Below, piece after piece: positions 1-7,136 of a stretch of 64,000 bases of DNA. The number at the start of each line of letters is the position of its first letter. Position 1 is the stretch's first letter. The position numbers were made by a program, and so were the translations under genes. The notes under the pieces were generated by a model. It saw only the letters and a program-made list of their open reading frames with translations, was not told the DNA's origin and ran no database searches. This DNA is from Elusimicrobiota bacterium. Its GTDB lineage: Bacteria; Elusimicrobiota; Elusimicrobia; Elusimicrobiales; UBA9959. The stretch lies in assembly GCA_026388155.1 (NCBI GenBank), contig JAPLKI010000016.1, positions 1 to 64,000 of the forward strand. The letters run 5' to 3'.

Positions 1-600
1 AGCGACGCTGGTCACACTGTTCCCATGCCCCTCGAAAGTGCGCACAAGTTGGCCCGTGGCTATGTCCCAGAGCTTGAGGGTCTTGTCATAACTTCCCGAC
101 AGCGCGTATTGGCCGTCCGGAGAGAAAGCGACGCTGGTCACACTGTGCCCATGCCCCTCGAAAGTGTGCAGCAGTTTGCCCGTGGCTATGTCCCAGAGCG
201 TGAGGGTCTTGTCATGATAACTTCCCGACAGCGCGTATTTGCCGTCCGGAGAGAAAGCGACGCTGTTCCCAGCCCCACCACTTCTCGCAAAAGTGCGCAG
301 CAGTTTGCCTGTGGCTATGTCCCAGAGCTTGAGGGTGTTGCATCCCGACAGCGCGTATTTGCCATCCGGCGAGAAAGCGACCCCCATGGGGCCGCTCATC
401 TCGCCCTCGTCCTCAAAAGTGCGCACAAGGCCGTTGAGCACTGGCGATTTACCGGCGGCCCAGCGAAATCTGACTACGCCACTATTTTTCCCGGTGTCAG
501 TCGCGCCGCCGGCCTCATTGCCTACGGAAACTGCCAGACAGCACCCAACCGCTGCCAAGATCACGGCAAACAAAAGAACGAAACTCTTTACATTTTTCAT
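1..600 (-). CDS. WD40-repeat protein, C-terminus beyond left edge
   Basis: An open frame runs from ATG at 600 to the window edge with no stop (200 codons). The N-terminus looks like a lipoprotein or Sec signal: a hydrophobic stretch followed by AAVGC at about residues 16-20. Then come at least three WD40 blades, each with FSPDGKYALSG followed by a LxLWDIATGKLLRTF strand. The blades are almost identical at DNA level, which points to recent tandem duplication. WD40 proteins form beta-propeller interaction platforms; the partner here is unknown. It follows the FlgO-like gene on the same strand after 98 bp, so the two are probably cotranscribed and act together in the periplasm or at the envelope (inference). 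Confidence 0.85.
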   Translation of the reverse strand, partial: MKNVKSFVLLFAVILAAVGCCLAVSVGNEAGGATDTGKNSGVVRFRWAAGKSPVLNGLVRTFEDEGEMSGPMGVAFSPDGKYALSGCNTLKLWDIATGKLLRTFARSGGAGNSVAFSPDGKYALSGSYHDKTLTLWDIATGKLLHTFEGHGHSVTSVAFSPDGQYALSGSYDKTLKLWDIATGQLVRTFEGHGNSVTSVA

Positions 601-698
601 TTTATTCTCCCGAAATGAACTAACTCACTAAACCCCCGGCACTTGGGAGCGCCCTTTGATGCCTGCCACAGATTAGCCGCCAGCCGGGATGGTAACTA

Positions 699-1994
699 TT
701 ATTTGTGAATGGTGTAAACCCGGATATCATTTGCCCATTCGTCGCCGGACGTATCGAGAGCGTCAAACAGCCCGGAACTTGTCTTTATATCATTGATCAA
801 TTCCCCCACATCCCGTTTAATAGCTACCACCAATAAAGTTTCCACGGAGCTGTCGGTTCCCTTTAGTAACTGGGCGATTAGTGAAATACCCGCCTGGTGA
901 TGATTTTCGTCCGGGAAAATAAATGCTTTGCCGGCTTCAATCTTATTGGATAAATTTTCCGAAAAGGGAAAAACACGGCTGAGATTGCCGTCGAAATCAG
1001 CGCTGTATATGTACAGCCAGGCGTCGCGGTTTGAAACCACAAGAGTGCGGGCTTCCTGTCCTTCAATAAAACTGTTCTGGTTCAGCAAAAGCTCGACTTT
1101 AAATTCTTTGTCTTTGTTTGCTCTGGTCGGTTTAAGGCAGGCCTGAAGGACCATTTTGTAGTTTTTGCCTGAAACCCCTTCTTTGGTGATCTTTTCCTCT
1201 TCTATCACCGGACTTTTTGTCAGCCTCAAAATGCTCTCAAGATGATTTTGTATCGCAGAATCCTTAAAATCAATTTTAACAGGCTGCCGGAAACCCGAAA
1301 CAAGTGCGACAGCCTTTTGCCTGGCGAGTGAAACAGCCATGGCGCGTGTAGCTGGCTCGCCGGTAATAACGGGGGTGACAGAATGTGATTCCACCCACCT
1401 GCAGCCGTTTTTTCCGTTTTGATTTAAGAACACCGCGTCCTCAGTGACTTTCCCTTCGGGAAGCATCGCGGAAATAATCGAATCAACAGAGGTTTTTTGT
1501 TCGTAAAGTTTTTTCATGTCCTCATCAAATTTAACTTCCGCCTTCGCGCTTCCCGCGATCGCCGAGGTTTCGGTTTGGATGAGCCGCGCGTGAATAATCA
1601 ATTTCTTTTCCCCATAAGGTTCAATAGTTCCTACCAGCACAAACCCGGCTCCACCGAATTTGCCCACTTGGAGGGCAGCCGTCTGGTCGGTGAAGCCGGT
1701 CACATTAAACTTAATTTCACCCAGGAGTTTCGACACGAAACCGCGGTCCAATACCGTAAACTTTCCGCTTTTGACCATGTTATCGTTGACCGCATCCGAG
1801 ATAAGTCTCCCAAGCTTGCTTACCTCGTCGTCGGGATTGCGAAACGGCATTACTGCAATGCTTGCCCCCCAGGTCTTTGTGCTTTCAATAATATCGTCGG
1901 TTATTTTACCGGAAGCTTTTTCAATCTGGTCGCGCGCATAACTGGTTGCCGCAAATGAAGAAACTAACAGTAATGATAATAAAATTCTTTTCAT
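699..1994 (-). CDS. FlgO/CsgG-like secreted protein with DUF4384-like C-terminal domain
   Basis: 431 aa with a clear signal peptide (MKRILLSLLLVSSFAATSYA). Residues about 44-165 resemble the FlgO/CsgG-type nucleoside-binding-like fold, with SIAVMPFRNPDDEVSKLGR and then KFTVLDRGFVSKLLGE, typical of proteins that sense or assemble outer-membrane structures. Residues about 300-400 (RTLVVSNRDAWLYIYSAD, later AGKAFIFPDE) match the DUF4384 pattern often fused to such modules. It probably acts in the periplasm or at the outer membrane. It precedes the WD40 gene on the same strand; no promoter is obvious upstream. The family assignment is by pattern, so the precise role is uncertain. Confidence 0.65.
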   Translation of the reverse strand: MKRILLSLLLVSSFAATSYARDQIEKASGKITDDIIESTKTWGASIAVMPFRNPDDEVSKLGRLISDAVNDNMVKSGKFTVLDRGFVSKLLGEIKFNVTGFTDQTAALQVGKFGGAGFVLVGTIEPYGEKKLIIHARLIQTETSAIAGSAKAEVKFDEDMKKLYEQKTSVDSIISAMLPEGKVTEDAVFLNQNGKNGCRWVESHSVTPVITGEPATRAMAVSLARQKAVALVSGFRQPVKIDFKDSAIQNHLESILRLTKSPVIEEEKITKEGVSGKNYKMVLQACLKPTRANKDKEFKVELLLNQNSFIEGQEARTLVVSNRDAWLYIYSADFDGNLSRVFPFSENLSNKIEAGKAFIFPDENHHQAGISLIAQLLKGTDSSVETLLVVAIKRDVGELINDIKTSSGLFDALDTSGDEWANDIRVYTIHK

Positions 1995-1999
1995 TGTTT

Positions 2000-2310
2000 T
2001 CCTCTATTCCCCTAATTGACATCAATCATAAATCCAAGTAAGTTTATCAAAAAATTGGACAAAACCGTTAAACACGTTGAGCGAAGCCGCTCTGCTGCTT
2101 AGTGGAATTATATCAGAATCCAGGGGACTGCGATGCAGAGCGCCGACTGGCTATGTGGATTGTAAAGTAATCGGAGGGTGAGAGCCGGCAAGGAAATTGG
2201 GTTTGTAAGGAGGGAACGGGTCATGAAGCCCTACTCGACCAGATCAGATTACTTTTTAAATGGTTTAAGAAAAAAATGATTTGATTATATTTACTGTTAT
2301 TATCTGATAT
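2000..2310. other. intergenic stretch, no gene recognised
   Basis: About 300 bp upstream of the FlgO-like gene and left of the A+T-rich orphan. The part at 2090-2250 is G+C-richer and resembles the tail of some vanished mobile element (several short paired segments, no ORF). I could not assign it to a known intron or insertion sequence. Confidence 0.3.
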
Positions 2311-2330
2311 ATACGTATAATTATACGTAT
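2311..2330. promoter_or_regulatory. perfect 20-bp palindrome, candidate operator
   Basis: The 20 bases are an exact palindrome with half-site ATACGTATAA. The core TATACGTA recurs at 2376-2383, inside the promoter spacer of the next gene, and a near copy TATACGTT lies at 2400-2407 at the expected transcription start. The repeated spacing suggests a DNA-binding protein controlling the promoter (inference). Confidence 0.5.
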
Positions 2331-2364
2331 CAAAATGCAATATATTATACAGTAAACATCAATA

Positions 2365-2393
2365 TTGACATTATTTATACGTAATGCTATTAT
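2365..2393 (+). promoter_or_regulatory. sigma70-type promoter of the orphan gene
   Basis: TTGACA at 2365-2370, 17-bp spacer, TATTAT at 2388-2393. The expected start near 2400 lies 39 bp before the ATG at 2439. A TATACGTA motif sits within the spacer. Confidence 0.65.
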
Positions 2394-2438
2394 ATTAAGT
2401 ATACGTTCAATATATGTGTGCAAAAAAAGAGGTTTATT

Positions 2439-2822
2439 ATGAAGATAGAACTTAAGCAAACTAAATCACTTGGTAAATATGAAATATCTTTAGACAAAAA
2501 CGCTGTTCTAAGTATCACTGAAAGTTTATTAATCATTGATATCTCCAACTACCTAAAAAGCAATGACCATAAAGGTAAGTCGGAGGAATCTGCCTTTTGT
2601 GCCTTAGATGTTTTAGGAATGGACTGGATTGGCGGTCCAACTTACAGATGCGTTGGCTCTGATTTTTATAAAAATGTTTTTTTTGAATTATTTAAAAAAA
2701 TGAGACCTGCTTCACAACAAATTGGAAGATATTTTAAAAAAGCTGCAAAAAAATTGGGGTTTGAGGAAATTCACATTCATGATGGACGTGGAACAAAAAA
2801 ATCTGCTTACTATAGAAAATGA
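2439..2822 (+). CDS. A+T-rich orphan protein of unknown function
   Basis: 127 aa from ATG 2439, chosen because AGAGG lies just upstream; an in-frame ATG at 2418 has no ribosome site. The protein is lysine-rich and basic toward its C-terminus (KKAAKKLGFEEIHIHDGRGTK split by acidic residues) with no membrane segment or signal. No family is recognised. Base composition is much more A+T-rich than the surrounding genes and it has its own strong promoter with palindromic sites, so it looks recently acquired, possibly from a phage or plasmid (inference). Confidence 0.6.
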   Translation: MKIELKQTKSLGKYEISLDKNAVLSITESLLIIDISNYLKSNDHKGKSEESAFCALDVLGMDWIGGPTYRCVGSDFYKNVFFELFKKMRPASQQIGRYFKKAAKKLGFEEIHIHDGRGTKKSAYYRK

Positions 2823-2936
2823 TTGGAGTTCAGCACAATAAGCTTGCAGGTCTGGGTGTCAATGCCGGTGGTTAATTCAGGATTAGGAATGAGGTTATAA
2901 AAATCTGTTCTAATACTGTTCAGTAAGGAGTTCTCT

Positions 2937-3101
2937 ATGTTTTGGATAAGTTTACCGGGGAGGGGTTTACGAATAGTGGCGCGTTATCTCGGCCAGTCCC
3001 CAATAATGAGAAGCTGGGGTGCACGGACTATTAAAAATCCTACAGTTACAAATTGGATTAAGAAAACATTTGCAGCTTTAATTATGAGAGGAGGCAGATA
3101 A
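2937..3101 (+). CDS. small ORF, 54 aa, uncertain
   Basis: ATG at 2937 is preceded by AAGGAG at 2925-2930, an ideal ribosome site with a six-base spacer. It encodes a basic 54-residue peptide ending MRGGR. No family is recognised. It stops 12 bp before the first copy of an insertion-element-like end at 3113, so it may be a remnant of a mobile element gene rather than a functional small protein. The support is the ribosome site and open frame only. Confidence 0.3.
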   Translation: MFWISLPGRGLRIVARYLGQSPIMRSWGARTIKNPTVTNWIKKTFAALIMRGGR

Positions 3102-3112
3102 CTACCCCATGT

Positions 3113-3281
3113 AATCCGGTGACATAATACTCCTTTCACTGAAAATTACCCCGAGACTATGCTGTAGTGGAAGGAGATCGGCGGAAATCCGGTGACATAA
3201 TACCTATATCTGTTCCGGTGTTTTTATGCTGACAAGTGCGTCTTGGCAGCAGATTGTACTTAAGTATTATGTCACCAGATT
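3113..3281. mobile_element. remnant with three copies of an insertion-element-like end
   Basis: The 18-mer AATCCGGTGACATAATAC occurs at 3113-3130 and again at 3186-3203. Its reverse complement, with one change, lies at 3264-3281. The last two copies face each other across 60 bp. This looks like terminal inverted repeats of a deleted insertion sequence or a MITE. No transposase remains in the window. Confidence 0.5.
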
Positions 3282-3350
3282 GCCCTAAATTTAAAGAAGC
3301 ACTGAGTTAAGAAATTAGGGAACGTAATGTGCGGCGGATTTTTGGAGGGG

Positions 3351-3471
3351 TGACGAGGGGTTTGCCGCGCGGGGGTTTCCGGAGCCCGACTTGGGCTTGC
3401 AGTCAGCGGAGGGCGAGGATAAGGGGCGACGCGCTGGAGCACCCGGCCCCCGCGTGGTAAATCCCTCGTCA
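3351..3471. repeat. long nested inverted repeat (structured element)
   Basis: Outer arms 3351-3375 and 3447-3471 pair over 25 bases; the three non-Watson-Crick positions are all G-T, that is G-U in RNA read 5'-3' on the plus strand. Inside lie CCGG/CCGG (3379-3382/3443-3446), a hairpin AGCCC/GGGCT near 3383-3397 and a pair CAGCG/CGCTG at 3404-3408/3432-3436. It ends 3 bp before the direct repeat that flanks the HigBA locus. Function unknown. Confidence 0.55.
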
Positions 3472-3474
3472 GGA

Positions 3475-3779
3475 CCCCGACTGGGCTACCTTGCGGCTCT
3501 AAACCCAAAACATAAGTCTGGCGTTACCTTTTTAGTTTGCGGGTTTACAGCCAGCCGTAGAAGAATTGGACGCTGTGCGCGTCTATGGCACGCAGCGCAT
3601 AGTAAAAGAACACAGGCAGGACAAGGGGAAGCGACAAAAGCAGCCAGGCGGGCGGTTTTACGGTTTCAAGCGGGGTCTGGCAGTCTTCCTCCCAGGTTTT
3701 GCCGCGGCGCAGCCAGGTTATAAGGTTATACATGGCGTAGCATTCCACCGCGAAAACGGGAAAACCAAGATAACCCGGC
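3475..3779. repeat. direct repeat, copy 1 (partner at 4662-4946)
   Basis: Bases 3545-3779 align without gaps to 4712-4946 (offset 1167) with few mismatches. A shorter matching block at 3475-3509 pairs with 4662-4696, after which the copies differ in a short spacer. The two copies bracket the HigBA genes. Confidence 0.85.
3545..3779 (-). pseudogene. duplicated C-terminal fragment of the membrane protein at 4712-5683
   Basis: Read on the minus strand, this encodes the last 78 residues of the neighbouring 323-aa membrane protein (from about PGYLGFPVFAVECYAMY to FFYGWL and the same stop codon). It has no start codon, ribosome site or upstream part; homology ends abruptly at 3779, next to the toxin promoter. 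It is therefore a partial gene copy, left by a duplication or by insertion of the toxin-antitoxin segment. Confidence 0.8.
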
Positions 3780-3781
3780 CC

Positions 3782-3810
3782 TTGACGATATACCATATAT
3801 GTGATATACT
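3782..3810 (+). promoter_or_regulatory. promoter of higBA
   Basis: TTGACG at 3782-3787, 17-bp spacer, TATACT at 3805-3810. GATATAC is repeated at 3787-3793 and 3803-3809 across the promoter. Confidence 0.65.
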
Positions 3811-3816
3811 ATAAAT

Positions 3817-3830
3817 ATGATATTTATCAT
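3817..3830. promoter_or_regulatory. candidate HigA operator
   Basis: ATGATA-TT-TATCAT, a perfect inverted repeat located just downstream of the -10 box at the expected transcription start. This is the usual place for autoregulation by a XRE antitoxin. Confidence 0.5.
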
Positions 3831-3853
3831 GATTTGTAGGTAAAGAAGGAATA

Positions 3854-4216
3854 ATGGGCAATCAGATAAATTACGAAATTGAGTTTTATAAAAAAGCGGG
3901 CGCTGAACGATCGCCGGTGGATGATTACCTTGATACAATGCCGGAGAAACACCGGCAAAAAGCTATGGCAATCATGGCCAGACTTGAGGAAGAAGGGCCA
4001 AATTTGAAACGTCCACATGCTGATATTTTGCGGGGGAAGATCCGGGAACTTCGTTGTGGATTCCATACTTTTGAACACAGGTTTTTATATTTCTTCTGGA
4101 ACAAGATTATTGTTATCACCCACGGATTTTTAAAAAAGACGCGGGCTGTCCCAGGAGGCGAAATTACAAGCGCGGAACAAGCAATGATTGAATGGACCAA
4201 ACGAAACAAAGTTTAA
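3854..4216 (+). CDS. higB: HigB-type toxin (RelE superfamily, Gp49-like)
   Basis: 120 aa, the usual size for phage-derived Gp49-like/HigB toxins. Recognisable family pattern: YEIEFYKKAGAERSPVDDYL at the start, then MPEKHRQKAMAIMARLEEEG, IRELRCGFHTFEHRFLYFFW and VITHGFLKKTRAVP. Such proteins are RelE-fold mRNA interferases acting at the ribosome (family knowledge). Toxin-first order with the XRE gene 16 bp downstream is the HigBA arrangement. ATG 3854 follows an AAGAAGGA ribosome site. The pair is bracketed by direct repeats of a host gene end, suggesting it arrived as an inserted module. Confidence 0.85.
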   Translation: MGNQINYEIEFYKKAGAERSPVDDYLDTMPEKHRQKAMAIMARLEEEGPNLKRPHADILRGKIRELRCGFHTFEHRFLYFFWNKIIVITHGFLKKTRAVPGGEITSAEQAMIEWTKRNKV

Positions 4217-4232
4217 ATCTGAGAGGAATATT

Positions 4233-4529
4233 ATGAAAATGATAAATAAGAAAAGGACTTTCCGCGACAGGCTCCATGAGGAAATGAAGGCGCCTGGATT
4301 TAAAGAGGGTTTTGAGCGGTATTACCTGGAAGCGGTTATTGCGGAAAAGATCGTAGAGCGACGAGAACATCAGCATATGACCCAGGTTCAATTGGCTAAA
4401 GCAATTGGAACGGGACAGGGCGCAATTTCGCGTATTGAGAGCGGAGAGCAAAATCTTACCTTTGGTATGCTTAAAAAGATTGCCGGCGTTTTAAAGTGCC
4501 GGGTGATTGTGGATTTAAGACCAGCTTAA
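4233..4529 (+). CDS. higA: HigA-type antitoxin, XRE helix-turn-helix
   Basis: 98 aa from ATG 4233, with GAGAGG upstream; an in-frame ATG at 4188 lies inside the toxin gene and lacks a ribosome site. The C-terminal half is a classic XRE helix-turn-helix: MTQVQLAKAIGTGQGAISRI followed by ESGEQNLTFGMLKKIAGVL. It is expected to bind the toxin and repress the shared promoter. The N-terminal 45 residues (YYLEAVIAEKIVERREH) would form the toxin-contacting helices, as in other HigA proteins (inference). Confidence 0.88.
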   Translation: MKMINKKRTFRDRLHEEMKAPGFKEGFERYYLEAVIAEKIVERREHQHMTQVQLAKAIGTGQGAISRIESGEQNLTFGMLKKIAGVLKCRVIVDLRPA

Positions 4530-4536
4530 CCTGCTG

Positions 4537-4637
4537 AGCGCGAAGCCCCGCCCGGCCGGGCCCGCGCTGGCGCTTCTCGTTCGCCTTCCCCCCTGACCAC
4601 AGATTTAACCCGAATTCTTCAACTGAAGAATTCGGGT
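4537..4637. repeat. G+C-rich palindromes and a 14-bp stem-loop after higA
   Basis: GCCCGGCCGGGC near 4549 is a perfect palindrome flanked by AGCGCG/CGCGCT arms. At 4608-4621 and 4624-4637 are perfect 14-bp arms (ACCCGAATTCTTCA) with a two-base loop. There is no T-run, so this is a weak terminator candidate at best; it lies just before direct-repeat copy 2. Confidence 0.55.
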
Positions 4638-4661
4638 AAACGAGCCAAAGTGCGGGACAAG

Positions 4662-4946
4662 CCCCGACTGTGCTACCTTGCGGCGCTAAACCCAAAGCGA
4701 CTTGCGTGAGCTTACAGCCAGCCGTAGAAGAATTGGATGCTGTGCGCGTCTATGGCGCGCAGCGCGTAGTAAAAGAATACCGGCAACACAAAGGGAAGAG
4801 ACAAAAGCAGCCAGGCGGGCGGTTTTACGGTTTCATGCGGGTTCTGGCAGTCTTCCTCCCAGGTTTTGCCGCGGCGCAGCCAGGTTATAAGGTTATACAT
4901 GGCGTAGCATTCCACCGCGAAAACAGGAAAACCGAGATAACCCGGC
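4662..4946. repeat. direct repeat, copy 2 (partner at 3475-3779)
   Basis: Contains the intact 3-prime end and stop codon of the membrane protein gene, plus 50 bp beyond the stop that also match copy 1. See the 3475-3779 entry. Confidence 0.85.
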
Positions 4947-5683
4947 AAAGGCATTTCAAAAAGCTTCCAGGGCCCGCCAAAGGGCACGTTGTAAAGCCAT
5001 TTTGCCCCGGCTTTGTAATTCCAGAATTCCCAGAGGAAGCCGCAGATAACTCCGGAAACCAGCAGATTATAAAGCTTAACCGGCCGCCCTTTTTGCAGAT
5101 CGCCCAGCAGCGATTTAAGGCCAAGCCTGTGATTTAACGGTTCACACAGGAAAATAAAAGCCGCCCAGACGAGGGCAAAAAAATATTTAGGGAATATAAG
5201 CGGCAGCGCAAGCATGGCCGCGCCGGCATAATAAAACTTTCCGGAGAGCTTCGGACTGAAGGCCAGAGGCCGCGTTCCGGCGTTCCTGAAAAGCCCCAGG
5301 GTTTCCAGCAGTTCCGTGGTTTCAAAAAGGCCCGGCAATACCGTGGCGAACGAGAGCAGGTAACCTATCCAGCGGATTTTAAGCGTCCAGGGCAGCCCGT
5401 TGTAGCGCCAGTTGCCAAGGCGCAGGTTCAGCATTTCAAACACCAGCCAGATGAAAACCGACCAGGGCAGAAGCGCGAAAAATTCATCCGTCCTTGAAAC
5501 TATCAGGGAGTCCCCTTTGATATTGTAGATGATGGCGTCAATGATGAGGATATACGACCACCAGGCAAAAACAAAGAACATGTTGTGGAACGGCTCCAGT
5601 CCCAGGGCATTGCCGCCATAGCCCAGAAAGGCCATAAAAATGCCCGAATATATTATAAACTTGGATTTATATTCCTCAAGCAT
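4712..5683 (-). CDS. polytopic membrane protein of unknown function
   Basis: 323 aa with about eight to nine hydrophobic segments spread over the whole length and short polar loops rich in W, Y and E. Motifs: NLRLGNWRYNGLPW near residue 87, CEPLNHRLGLKSLLGDL near 184, and GFPVFAVECYAMYNLITWL near 255. The repeated Glu in membrane segments (VFEML, FLCEPLN, LWEFWN, AVECYAMY) suggests two homologous halves, as in some carotenoid-cyclase-like or hydroxylase-like membrane folds, but I do not recognise the family. Its last 78 codons are duplicated at 3545-3779. Confidence 0.7.
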   Translation of the reverse strand: MLEEYKSKFIIYSGIFMAFLGYGGNALGLEPFHNMFFVFAWWSYILIIDAIIYNIKGDSLIVSRTDEFFALLPWSVFIWLVFEMLNLRLGNWRYNGLPWTLKIRWIGYLLSFATVLPGLFETTELLETLGLFRNAGTRPLAFSPKLSGKFYYAGAAMLALPLIFPKYFFALVWAAFIFLCEPLNHRLGLKSLLGDLQKGRPVKLYNLLVSGVICGFLWEFWNYKAGAKWLYNVPFGGPWKLFEMPLPGYLGFPVFAVECYAMYNLITWLRRGKTWEEDCQNPHETVKPPAWLLLSLPFVLPVFFYYALRAIDAHSIQFFYGWL

Positions 5684-5696
5684 GGGATTTTCACTA

Positions 5697-5780
5697 CTAG
5701 TGTAGAGTAGATAGTGTAGTGTGTAGAGTGTCGAAGGAATTTTTTTATAGCCTCTACACTATCTACTCTGCACTCTACAC
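5697..5780. repeat. heptad array, inverted pair, word AGTGTAG
   Basis: Left arm reads as seven-base units AGTGTAG, AGTAGAT, AGTGTAG, TGTGTAG, AGTGTCG, then AAGGAAT. After a short centre the right arm carries the reverse words (CTCTACA, CTATCTA and so on). Same vocabulary as the array at 10945-11032. Confidence 0.8.
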
Positions 5781-5799
5781 TTTCAATGACAATTTATTT

Positions 5800-6912
5800 T
5801 TAAAAATTGAACTTATATTTCTTAAGTCCGAGCTCCGCGCGCATGGCGAGCATTTCTTTCTGGGTTTCGCGGTTCAGCGGAACGCCTTTGTTTTTGCGGT
5901 AAAGCCAGGTAAGATGCTCTTTTTCCCCGGCGGTGTATATGCGTTTGGCGCCAGGCATTTTTTTCGAGGCACGCAGTTCGCGCAGAATGTTCCCCGCTAT
6001 CTTTTTGAACGAGCGCAGGGGGGTGAACGCCTCTATGTTAATGGCCAGGAAAAAATGTCCCAGCGGGTAGGGCACTTTTTTACCATCTTTCACGCCGAGC
6101 AGCATCTTCATGTAAGCGCCCTGCTGCAGCGCGGCCGAAAGTATCTCAACCACGGCGCAATAACCGTAGCCTTTGTAACCGGCCAGTTCTTCGCCTATTC
6201 CCCCCACAGGCACCAGCGCGGCCGTGCCCGCAACCAGGTCCTTAAGTACGGCAACGGAGTCGGTCTTTGAATTTCCCTTTGAGTCTATAACCCAGCCTTT
6301 GGGCATTTTTTTGCCGAGTTTCGCGTAAACCTCTATCTTCCCGCGCTGAGTTATTGAAGTGGCGCAGTCAAGAAGGAAAGGAAATTTCTCGTCGGTAGGT
6401 ATCGCGAAGGTAAGGGGATTTGTGCCCAGCATGTTTTCCACGCCGAAGGTGGGCGCGACCGAGGGCCGCGCGTTGGTGCCGGTTATGCCTATCATGCCGG
6501 CTTTTGCAGCCAGAAGGGCGTGGTAGCCCGCTATGCCGTAATGCGTTGAGTTCCGCACCGCCGTCATGCCCAGGCCGTATTTCCTGGCTTTCTTAATGGC
6601 CATATTCATCGCGCGCACGGAGATATAGTGGCCCATGCCGTTGTGGCCGTCTATTACCGCGGTGGTGGGCGTTTCTTTAACTATTTCAAACCTGGTTTTC
6701 GCAAGCTGGATGCCCTGCTTTATGCGGTCGTAATAGATCGGCTTAAGGCGCGAAACCCCGTGGGAATCAATGCCCAGTTTATCCGCCGTTATCAGGACAT
6801 TGGCGCAGACGGCGGCTTCGGCGGCCGGCACGCCCAGCCCCTTGAAAACATCGCGCATAAAATTTTCCATCACTTCGAACTTTACCCACTTTGAACCTTT
6901 TTCAATTTCCAT
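5800..6912 (-). CDS. Ldh2-family malate/L-lactate-type dehydrogenase
   Basis: 370 aa from ATG 6912, which follows GGAGG; the frame stays open 34 codons further upstream but that part is repeat-array DNA. Family signature of the NAD(P)-dependent Ldh_2 oxidoreductases (malate, L-lactate, ureidoglycolate, sulfolactate and piperideine-2-carboxylate reductases): ADKLGIDSHGVSRLKPIYYD near residue 40 with the catalytic His, RNSTHYGIAGYHALLAAKAG near 115, and NPLTFAIPT. Substrate cannot be told from sequence. It sits downstream of murG, separated by repeat arrays, so a wall-related role is not implied. Confidence 0.82.
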   Translation of the reverse strand: MEIEKGSKWVKFEVMENFMRDVFKGLGVPAAEAAVCANVLITADKLGIDSHGVSRLKPIYYDRIKQGIQLAKTRFEIVKETPTTAVIDGHNGMGHYISVRAMNMAIKKARKYGLGMTAVRNSTHYGIAGYHALLAAKAGMIGITGTNARPSVAPTFGVENMLGTNPLTFAIPTDEKFPFLLDCATSITQRGKIEVYAKLGKKMPKGWVIDSKGNSKTDSVAVLKDLVAGTAALVPVGGIGEELAGYKGYGYCAVVEILSAALQQGAYMKMLLGVKDGKKVPYPLGHFFLAINIEAFTPLRSFKKIAGNILRELRASKKMPGAKRIYTAGEKEHLTWLYRKNKGVPLNRETQKEMLAMRAELGLKKYKFNF

Positions 6913-6923
6913 ATTTCCTCCGT

Positions 6924-7136
6924 AAGCTTTCTGCCATATGCCGTATGCCTTAGGCCATAAGCCCTGCGGCTGTTCCAGCCGCGCCATATGCCGTAAGCGC
7001 AATACGCCCGCCATAAGCCATAGGCCATAAGCTATATAGGGAACTCCTTAAAAGCGTATGGCATATGGCGTAAAGCTTATGGCAGCCTTTCTGCCTATGG
7101 CTTAGAGCTTATGGCGTCTTTTTGCCTATGGCTTTT
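6924..7136. repeat. heptad array, inverted pair, word GCCATAA/GCCATAG
   Basis: Units GCCATAT, GCCGTAT, GCCTTAG, GCCATAA and later GCCATAG, GCCATAA, then GGAACTCCTTA, then reverse words GCGTATG, GCATATG, GCTTATG. The right arm overlaps the last codons of murG; the left arm would encode a spurious extension of the dehydrogenase. Same words as at 35607-35690 and 36074-36149. Confidence 0.8.

Noticed and set aside
25-631. Plus-strand reading frames opposite the WD40 gene
   Set aside because: They show the same repeats only as antisense of the WD40 blades, which read cleanly on the minus strand from ATG 600.
2090-2260. Group II intron or insertion sequence tail
   Set aside because: Fragments such as GAGAGCCGG and CCCTACTCGACC recall such elements, but domain V and terminal repeats cannot be identified.
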